From Epsilonproteobacteria bacterium UBA6211 (GTDB taxonomy: Bacteria > Campylobacterota > Campylobacteria > Campylobacterales > Arcobacteraceae), in the NCBI GenBank assembly GCA_002421845.1, contig DISL01000004.1, forward strand, positions 1 through 12,353: DNA of 12,353 nucleotides, read 5' to 3'. A program made the position numbers and the translations under genes. The notes under the pieces were generated by a model that saw nothing but the letters and a program-made list of their open reading frames with translations, had not been told where the DNA came from and did no database searches. This document shows positions 6,786 to 12,353 of this stretch, one piece after another; within the stretch, counting starts at the first letter, position 1; every line of letters starts with the position of its first letter.

Positions 6786-8645
6786 TTACTCAATTAATGC
6801 AGACACCTTAAATTCAGCACCTTTGTATATAGCACCGTTATATTCAAACTCACAGTTTTTGACTTTTATATCACCTTTCAAATGTTCTTTGACTATTTGA
6901 TAAGACATATTAAGACCTATTCCGGTACCTAAAGATTTGTGTTTGGTAGTAAAATACGGGTCAAAGATTTTATCCATTATATCATCGTTTATCCCGCCTC
7001 CGCTATCTTTTACGGATATTTCAATAGTATCATCATCTAAAATTTCACTATTTATAATTATTACACCGTTTTGATTGATTGCATCTTTTGCATTTTTAAT
7101 GATATTTAACAATACTTGTTGTAAACCGTTTGAATAACTAACCATATTTAAATTTTCTACATTATTTACTATTGCTATATTATTGACTGCAAAATATGTT
7201 CCGAATATATTTATTACATCATCCACCAAAAGGCGAATATTAAACTCGCTTTTTTCTTGATTAGGTCTGAAAAAGTTTCTAAAACTCTCTATGGTATTTG
7301 AAAGATAGTGTGAATTCTTTGTAATCATATCCATATATTTATGGAGTGATTCTTTATCCAAAATTCCTAACTCATCACTTACCTTAACCGCACTTGCACT
7401 ACTTGTAATAGCACTAAGAGGTTGTCTCCATTGATGGGCAATATTGGCTATCATTTCACCCATTGAAGCCATTTTAGTCTGTTGAATAAGCATCAAGTCT
7501 TTTTCTCTTAGCTTTTGAACACTCTCTTCTACTCTTTGCTCCAAAGTTTGATTAATTTTTTCTTGCAGACGAAGTTCTAATCCCATATTATGTTCCGTGG
7601 ATACGTCTCTTATACTTGACCTATAGCCCAAAAAGTTCCCGTTTTCATCATATATACTTTGCCACGACATTGCAACCCAAACTACGGAATCATCTTTCTT
7701 GATAATTCTGAACTCAAAATCTTGTCCACTATTACCTTGCAAAGCCAATAAATGTTGATGATAAACTATTTCTTGATCATTATCCATAACAATACAAAAA
7801 GGGAAATTTGTAAGAAACATTGCCTCTTTTAAACTATATCCAGAAATTCTCTCAACCGCAGGATTAATCCACTTCAACTTTCCGGTCTCGTCAAACCAAT
7901 TTTCCCAAGAATACGTATAATCTGCTATAGTTTGAAACTTTTGATTATTTTTTTTGATTGTTTCAAACTGTTCTGAAATTGTAGTTATCATATTATTAAA
8001 AGAGCGTGACAGTAAAGCTACCTCATTACACTCTTTAATATCTTCTATTTTGACGTTAAAATTACCGTTACTTATATCCATTGCAGCAGTTGTTAATTTG
8101 TCAAGATTTTTTGTTAGCCACAAAACAACAACAAATAACAATATAAACCCAAGCAAAAGTCCAACTATCGATATTATAATACTTTGATAAATAATCTGTT
8201 GCTTTGCACTATTTAAAAACGAGATATCCAAGCCAAAATAAACGGTTGCATAATTTTGACCGTAAAAATCTATATCATGCTTTGTATGATAGATATTATC
8301 AGGTGCTTTAAAATCTTCACTTAATGCGTGTAGCTCCTTTGATTCATCAAAATTAGAACTTAACAAAATCCTATCATCTTTTTTGATTACGATATAAGAA
8401 ATCTTATCAGTGGATGTTAACTCATCTATAATAGATTTAATAGAACCGTAATCCCTAGCTATAAGAAGTCCCGACAAAGTACTTGTCATACTATACTTTA
8501 CTTCACTTATATTATTTTGAGCTTGTTCAATCAAATGTTGCTCTGTTGTCTTAATATTATTATAAATAAGAAAAAAAATCAGTGCAATCTGAACGATTGA
8601 TGATAAAAAAAGTAATTTAAATTTTAAACTTTGAAAAACTCTCAT
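6786..8645 (-). CDS. Membrane PAS-domain sensor histidine kinase
   Basis: This is an inner-membrane two-component kinase. Counting from the TTG at 8648, it has a first membrane helix (about residues 10-30), a periplasmic domain (about 31-152), a second helix (153-178), a HAMP linker (about 175-228), a PAS/PAC domain (about 235-352; SWENWFDETGKLKWINPA, FLGYRSSIRDVS), a coiled coil (355-390), a phosphoacceptor helix with H405 in NIAHQWRQPLSAI, and a GHKL ATPase with N519, DSGGG (548-552), FDPYFTTK and LGTGIGL. Together these form a complete, apparently active transmitter. I prefer the ATG at 8645, which has AGAG 7 bases upstream; the TTG adds one residue. It begins 4 bases after the PhnD-like gene ends, so the binding protein is the obvious partner for its periplasmic domain. 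No cognate response regulator is adjacent. Confidence 0.92.
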   Translation of the reverse strand: MRVFQSLKFKLLFLSSIVQIALIFFLIYNNIKTTEQHLIEQAQNNISEVKYSMTSTLSGLLIARDYGSIKSIIDELTSTDKISYIVIKKDDRILLSSNFDESKELHALSEDFKAPDNIYHTKHDIDFYGQNYATVYFGLDISFLNSAKQQIIYQSIIISIVGLLLGFILLFVVVLWLTKNLDKLTTAAMDISNGNFNVKIEDIKECNEVALLSRSFNNMITTISEQFETIKKNNQKFQTIADYTYSWENWFDETGKLKWINPAVERISGYSLKEAMFLTNFPFCIVMDNDQEIVYHQHLLALQGNSGQDFEFRIIKKDDSVVWVAMSWQSIYDENGNFLGYRSSIRDVSTEHNMGLELRLQEKINQTLEQRVEESVQKLREKDLMLIQQTKMASMGEMIANIAHQWRQPLSAITSSASAVKVSDELGILDKESLHKYMDMITKNSHYLSNTIESFRNFFRPNQEKSEFNIRLLVDDVINIFGTYFAVNNIAIVNNVENLNMVSYSNGLQQVLLNIIKNAKDAINQNGVIIINSEILDDDTIEISVKDSGGGINDDIMDKIFDPYFTTKHKSLGTGIGLNMSYQIVKEHLKGDIKVKNCEFEYNGAIYKGAEFKVSALIE

Positions 8646-8649
8646 CAAC

Positions 8650-9468
8650 CTACTCTATAAATTTCTTCGTCTCAGTTATAAATAAAACCAAACTATCCAA
8701 ATCTTTTTTTGTAATATCCGTATATCCAAGAAAACCAGTACTGGCAAAAAAATCTTTCCCTTTTTCTGTGGTCTCAAAATTTTTCAGTGCTTTTTTAAAC
8801 TTAACAACACTATCCTTATCTGTTTTTGGACTTGCCAAAGTAAATACATGTGGAACCTTAATCTCTCCCTCTATTATCTTTATCTTTGACATATCTATAT
8901 TTGAAGACATTTGATTTATAGGTGTATGAGTCGTTATTGCTACATCACTCTCACCGAAGATTACACTTGTCACAGCTGCTTGGTGTGTCTTTGTGTTAAT
9001 AATCTTATTTTTATCTATACTAATACCGTTAGAAGTTATCTCAACTAGTCCACTTATGGAAGAGATGGAAAGATGATTTGATAATGCTATTTTTTTATTC
9101 TTTACATCCGCAACTTTTGTTATACCTGAGTCACTTCTTACAACATATACAGGCTTTAATAACCTATCATACCTATACAAAGGTACAAAACCGTTGATTA
9201 TGTGTATAGCCCCAAAATGAGGAGGGGTTATTATTATGTCATAATAATCATTTTTGGTATTCTCATAAAACTGCATAAAATCTTGAGCGGTATATATCTC
9301 AATATCAACCCCTAACTCTTTTGATAGATGTTCTCTTAAGTCATTGTGTATTTTAATAATCTGAATCGGGTCAGTATATGGGAATATACCTAACTTCAAA
9401 CTTTTTGAGAATCCAAATGAAGAGCAGATAATCAAAATAAAAAAAATATACTTTAACTTAACAAACAT
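8650..9468 (-). CDS. PhnD-family periplasmic substrate-binding protein
   Basis: It is similar to the phosphate/phosphite/phosphonate-binding proteins of ABC importers (PhnD-like, type II periplasmic fold). A hydrophobic signal peptide covers about residues 5-22 (KYIFFILIICSSFGFS), then KLGIFPYTDP, YDIIITPPHFGAIH, KPVYVVRSDSGI, VADVKNKKIAL and VIFGESDVAITTHTPINQ follow the family order. The 272 residues are typical. I chose ATG at 9468, which has a strong AGGGGG about 6 bases upstream; a GTG at 9474 lies inside that ribosome-binding site. No permease or ATPase gene is near and a histidine kinase follows at once, so it probably senses rather than imports. PhnD-like proteins are known as kinase partners, for example AioX with AioS in arsenite sensing. 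The ligand here is unknown. Confidence 0.88.
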   Translation of the reverse strand: MFVKLKYIFFILIICSSFGFSKSLKLGIFPYTDPIQIIKIHNDLREHLSKELGVDIEIYTAQDFMQFYENTKNDYYDIIITPPHFGAIHIINGFVPLYRYDRLLKPVYVVRSDSGITKVADVKNKKIALSNHLSISSISGLVEITSNGISIDKNKIINTKTHQAAVTSVIFGESDVAITTHTPINQMSSNIDMSKIKIIEGEIKVPHVFTLASPKTDKDSVVKFKKALKNFETTEKGKDFFASTGFLGYTDITKKDLDSLVLFITETKKFIE

Positions 9469-9509
9469 AAACACCCCCTAAACATTATATACCATAAAAT
9501 ACTATTCAC

Positions 9510-9515
9510 ATTATA
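9510..9515 (-). promoter_or_regulatory. Candidate -10 box for the binding protein-kinase pair
   Basis: TATAAT on the minus strand gives a start near 9503 and a leader of about 35 bases before the ATG at 9468. A second TATAAT at 9484-9489 is too close to the ribosome-binding site to be as likely. The 78-base gap 9469-9546 is the only upstream space for the two-gene unit. Confidence 0.4.
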
Positions 9516-9535
9516 TTTAATAAAGCCTTAAATAT
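9513..9535. repeat. AT-rich inverted repeat overlapping the -10 box
   Basis: ATATTTAA (9513-9520) and TTAAATAT (9528-9535) are perfect 8-bp arms around a 7-base spacer. The repeat overlaps three bases of the TATAAT at 9510-9515, so it could be an operator. It lacks G-C pairs and a T-run, which makes a terminator for the convergently positioned upstream operon unlikely. Confidence 0.4.
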
Positions 9536-9546
9536 CGTTACGACTT

Positions 9547-9777
9547 CTAATCATCTTTTTTGTCAAGTTTTGCCAATATCTCCTTCAATGCCCCTATCTC
9601 TTTACGATAACCTTCAGCCTCTTCTTCATTATCCGCATTTTTTGCTTTCTTTTTAAGCTTAGATATTTTTTCTTCTATCTCTTCTTGCAATTCTTTAACT
9701 TTTTTCTTTTTAACATCTTCGCCGTTTAAAGCTTCCAAATACTCTTTCGCCATTTCGTATATTTTTTCTAATTTCAT
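9547..9777 (-). CDS. Small charged coiled-coil protein
   Basis: I do not recognise this 76-residue protein. From ATG 9777 it reads MKLEKIYEMAKEYL and continues as almost uninterrupted Lys/Glu-rich helix with heptad-like Leu/Ile spacing (KVKELQEEIEEKISKLKKKA, then KEIGALKEILAKLDKK). No signal peptide, membrane segment, cysteine or histidine was seen. The start is well supported by AGGAG 7 bases upstream. A TTG 14 codons earlier (9819) has no such site and would read through the end of the cotransporter gene. The ATG overlaps the cotransporter stop as ATGA, so it is translationally coupled and probably made in proportion to it. A soluble partner of the PhoU-like domain is a guess. Confidence 0.75.
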   Translation of the reverse strand: MKLEKIYEMAKEYLEALNGEDVKKKKVKELQEEIEEKISKLKKKAKNADNEEEAEGYRKEIGALKEILAKLDKKDD

Positions 9778-11531
9778 AGTTGCTCTCCTATTTTTTTGAT
9801 TGTTATATCTTCTATCCATAATATCTTAGCCACATTTATCAACTTATTGGTTACATTATAAGCATTTGAACTATCATTTAAAAGCGTAGTTGCCATTTTC
9901 TTATCTATCTTATTTTCTCTAATCAAAGCATCAATTCTACCACTTGCTATAACATCCATATTTTTCAAATAATCTTTTAATACTTTTGATTTTGCAAGAA
10001 CATCAAGTTCATCATGACTATTTTTTATTTGATTTATAACATCCATAGTTTTGGCTATAGATATTCTAAGCAAATTATATTCTTCTTTAATATAGTCATT
10101 ATTACTTTGAAGATATTGTGCTATATTTTTTTGAAGTTCTTTTGTATCTTTTACTGCTTCTGCTATATCTCTACAAGCACTTCTAAGACCATATATATAC
10201 GATTTTTTACTATCTTCTAATTTATTGATAAAATATGTTGAGTAATCAACAATATCGCTATAAAGAGATTTTATTCTTGTTTGATAAAAATTATCTATAT
10301 CAAGCTCTATTATATCGGTAGATTCTCTTACTATACTATCTATATTTTGTTGACCAAGATACCTATGGCGATGCAACATAATTGCATGACTCAAAACCTC
10401 TGTTGCATTTTCATAAAGATGAATAACCTCTTTTTTAGTTGCTTCAAAAGCTGCCGAAGGTACAGCCACAGCTTCCATATCTAAATATCTAGGTTTTGAT
10501 ATGTAGTTTTCCACATCTTCCACAAAAAGAGTTTTTAGATAAGTCACAAGTCTCGGTATAAAAAATGCCCAAATAAGTAAACCGAATAAGTTAAAAAAAG
10601 TATGAAATAAAGACAATTTCATAGCAAAGTCATCAGGTGATATACCTACATAACCAGCCATCATATCGACAAAATCAACAAAATAATAAAGAATAAAAAT
10701 AACAGCAAAAGCCGTAATAGCATTAAACAATACAAGTCCTACTGCCAAACGCTTACTATTTGCATTTGAGACCATGGCACCCATTGCAGCCGTGATAGTA
10801 GTACCTATATTTGCCCCTATAGCAAGAGCGATTGCGTTGAGATACATAATCTGACCGGTAGCAAGAGCCGTAATAGTAAGGGCAAGCATTGCACTACTTG
10901 ATTGTAAAATAACGGTTGCCACTATACCAATCACAACATATATCAATACCCCTTTATATCCTTCTACGGCAAACTGAGACAAATCTATACCCTCTTTTAG
11001 GTGTTCAAATCCATCTTTCATATACCCTATACCAAGAAAAACAAAGCCAAGTCCTAGCAAAATATTGCCCATTCCTTTTGTGCTTTTTTTCTCAAAGAAT
11101 CGAAGAATTACACCGAATATAATCATAGGTAAAGCATAAGCTGCTATATCTATTTTTAGACCAAAAGTTGATACTATCCATGCCGTAGCCGTTGTACCAA
11201 GATTTGAACCGAAAGTAACACCTATAGCACTTGAAAGGGTTATAAGCTTAGCAGATAAAAATGATATTACTATAATAGCAATCAATGATGAGCTTTGCAA
11301 AATTGCAGTCGCAATAACCCCTAAAGAGATTGACTTTGGTATCGTATCCGTTGTCTTGGCAATTACTTTTTCAAGCATACCCCCACTAAAAAGCTTAAAG
11401 CCATCCTCCATAAAGTGCATACCTATAATAAATATACCGACTCCGGCAACTATATATTTCGAATCTTCACTTATAAAAAGCAAATAAGCCAAACCGCCAA
11501 GCAGTAAATAAACCAAAGACTTTTTAATCAT
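9774..11531 (-). CDS. Na+/phosphate cotransporter family protein with PhoU-like domain
   Basis: It belongs to the NptA/YjbB family (Na_Pi_cotrans repeats). Members use sodium to move inorganic phosphate across the inner membrane, and the bacterial YjbB type is linked to phosphate export. The 585 residues begin with a membrane domain (about 1-335) holding the two inverted-topology repeats: QSSS at 79-82 with GSNLGTT at 108-114, and QSSS at 210-213 with GANIGTT at 239-245. A cytosolic helical tail (about 355-575) resembles a PhoU domain (HRHRYLGQQNIDSIVRESTDIIELDIDNF). The ATG at 11531 overlaps the upstream stop as TAATG, and the 3' end overlaps the coiled-coil gene. The substrate could be another anion, and direction is not evident from sequence. 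Confidence 0.9.
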   Translation of the reverse strand: MIKKSLVYLLLGGLAYLLFISEDSKYIVAGVGIFIIGMHFMEDGFKLFSGGMLEKVIAKTTDTIPKSISLGVIATAILQSSSLIAIIVISFLSAKLITLSSAIGVTFGSNLGTTATAWIVSTFGLKIDIAAYALPMIIFGVILRFFEKKSTKGMGNILLGLGFVFLGIGYMKDGFEHLKEGIDLSQFAVEGYKGVLIYVVIGIVATVILQSSSAMLALTITALATGQIMYLNAIALAIGANIGTTITAAMGAMVSNANSKRLAVGLVLFNAITAFAVIFILYYFVDFVDMMAGYVGISPDDFAMKLSLFHTFFNLFGLLIWAFFIPRLVTYLKTLFVEDVENYISKPRYLDMEAVAVPSAAFEATKKEVIHLYENATEVLSHAIMLHRHRYLGQQNIDSIVRESTDIIELDIDNFYQTRIKSLYSDIVDYSTYFINKLEDSKKSYIYGLRSACRDIAEAVKDTKELQKNIAQYLQSNNDYIKEEYNLLRISIAKTMDVINQIKNSHDELDVLAKSKVLKDYLKNMDVIASGRIDALIRENKIDKKMATTLLNDSSNAYNVTNKLINVAKILWIEDITIKKIGEQL

Positions 11532-12136
11532 TACATTTGCCCCGTAATACGCAAAATTGTTTTAATACCACCATCTTTTGTCTCCACTACAATACTTGCA
11601 CGTAAAGAACCTTTTTGAGAGTTAATAGTACCTTCAATACTTTTTAATACATGCCAATATTTCTCATAAAAAGGAGTATCTATCTCTTTAATTTTTTCTC
11701 TTTTTATAACTTCAACTATCTCGTAAATAGAATGAACATAAAAAATCTTATTGATAGCACGTTGTATTCTATAATCTTTCATTATCTCAAGGTTTTTAAT
11801 CCAAACATCTTTTTCAATCTCACTCAAAGCTTTTTGATTTCTTATATCTTCTATTTCTTGATCTAATTTCTTTTCATAGCTAACCGCTTCATTCTCAACA
11901 CTATCCGACAATGAAGGCTCATATTGAAGCATAGTATTTAATATCTCTTCATCACCGACTCTTTTAGTACCTAAATCATAAGAATAATGTTTATTCTCAC
12001 TAAAATCTTTATCTATAGCTTTTAATATTTGAATAGAAATCATAAGATAAACATACTTATCTTCTTTACCGTCTTTAAACTCAACACCATACTGTGATAT
12101 CATAGGTCTAGGACCTGAATATCTTATTTTCCTCAT
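11531..12136 (-). CDS. Conserved-looking protein of unknown function
   Basis: I do not recognise a family in these 201 residues. The N-terminus MRKIRYSGPRPMISQYGVEF is basic and then mixed. A region at about 80-145 is strongly helical and charged (EKKLDQEIEDIRNQKAL, WIKNLEIMKDYRIQRAI), and the C-terminus is probably a beta hairpin (LRASIVVETKDGGIKTILRI). No signal peptide or membrane span is visible, so it should be cytoplasmic. The ATG at 12136 has AGAGG 6 bases upstream. Its stop overlaps the cotransporter start as TAATG, so it is the first gene of that operon, and a role linked to the PhoU-like tail or phosphate handling is possible. The gene has ordinary base composition and no sign of decay. 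Confidence 0.8.
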   Translation of the reverse strand: MRKIRYSGPRPMISQYGVEFKDGKEDKYVYLMISIQILKAIDKDFSENKHYSYDLGTKRVGDEEILNTMLQYEPSLSDSVENEAVSYEKKLDQEIEDIRNQKALSEIEKDVWIKNLEIMKDYRIQRAINKIFYVHSIYEIVEVIKREKIKEIDTPFYEKYWHVLKSIEGTINSQKGSLRASIVVETKDGGIKTILRITGQM

Positions 12137-12268
12137 TAAACACCTCTTGATTACATTATTGAAATAATTCTACTCTCTTTATCTTTTAGTTTAGCTTAAT
12201 GTTATTTATGGTGATAATTTTCTTTCAATTTAACACAAAATTAACAATTTTTAAGTAAAATGCAACTT
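12137..12268. promoter_or_regulatory. Divergent intergenic region
   Basis: About 130 AT-rich bases separate the leftward cotransporter operon from the rightward response regulator. Leftward, TAGAAT (minus strand, 12167-12172) is a possible -10 box about 30 bases before the start codon. Rightward, GATAAT (12213-12218) is a possible -10 box about 40-50 bases before the start. Neither has a convincing -35. No inverted repeat strong enough to call an operator was found. Confidence 0.3.
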
Positions 12269-12353
12269 ATGATAAAACAAAAAATACTTTTATTGGAAGA
12301 TGATATATTATTTGCACAAAGCTTGTGCGACTATTTGGGTGAGTGCGGTTTTT
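12269..12353 (+). CDS. Response regulator receiver domain, N-terminus (partial)
   Basis: This is the only plus-strand gene, cut by the window edge after 28 codons. It reads MIKQKILLLEDD followed by ILFAQSLCDYLGECGF, the first strand and helix of a receiver domain. The E-D-D acidic cluster would bind Mg2+ next to the phosphorylated aspartate further on. An in-frame ATG three codons earlier (12260) is also possible; neither has a strong ribosome-binding site. The output domain lies outside the window. It is divergent from the cotransporter operon and more than 3.6 kb from the kinase at 6786-8645, so they need not be partners. Confidence 0.85.
   Translation, partial: MIKQKILLLEDDILFAQSLCDYLGECGF

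Noticed and set aside
9513..9535. Terminator after the cotransporter operon
   Set aside because: The hairpin is purely A-T in its arms and is not followed by a T-run, so it does not fit a rho-independent terminator.
9778..9819. Longer N-terminus for the small coiled-coil protein from 9819
   Set aside because: ATG at 9777 has a clear AGGAG at the right distance and an ATGA overlap, while the extension only reads the cotransporter 3' end out of frame.

Overview
The window is AT-rich, tightly packed DNA. Nearly everything reads on the minus strand, with start/stop overlaps of a few bases. Protein style (LpxL-type acyltransferase, GT9 transferase, PAS histidine kinase with an HQWRQP phosphoacceptor box, Na/Pi cotransporter with a PhoU-like tail) and base composition suggest a Campylobacterota member of the Sulfurimonas/Sulfurovum/Arcobacter kind. 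This is inference; there is no rRNA gene to settle it.

Layout, in minus-strand transcription order. (1) 12136 to 9547: a three-gene unit of a 201-aa protein I do not recognise, a Na/Pi-type cotransporter with a PhoU-like domain, and a 76-aa charged coiled-coil protein. They are coupled by TAATG and ATGA overlaps. A response regulator starts divergently on the plus strand at the right edge. (2) 9468 to 6786: a PhnD-family periplasmic binding protein followed by a membrane PAS histidine kinase, with no transporter genes and no adjacent response regulator. (3) 6715 to the left edge: an envelope-polysaccharide operon of lipid A acyltransferase, GT9 heptosyltransferase, O-antigen ligase/polymerase-like membrane protein, then rfbA, rfbC, rfbD and rfbB, the full set for dTDP-L-rhamnose from glucose-1-phosphate. 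The next gene seems to start at base 22 and begins like an MBOAT O-acyltransferase.

The most unusual feature is in rfbB. The enzyme is about 50 residues longer than expected, and both extra blocks coincide with palindromic repeat DNA inserted in frame. One block (739-793) is a head-to-head pair of hairpins with the same CTTGA loop and different but self-complementary stems. The other (199-265) is an unrelated imperfect inverted repeat with 25-base arms. Both lie in predicted surface loops and leave the catalytic core intact. This resembles the Rickettsia palindromic element phenomenon, here with two different repeat families in one housekeeping-type gene.

Together, group 3 makes a nucleotide sugar (dTDP-rhamnose) and modifies lipid A and core/O-chain. 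Group 2 probably senses a small periplasmic ligand, perhaps an oxyanion. Group 1 probably moves phosphate or a related anion. No tRNA, rRNA, CRISPR array, transposase gene or convincing rho-independent terminator was found.
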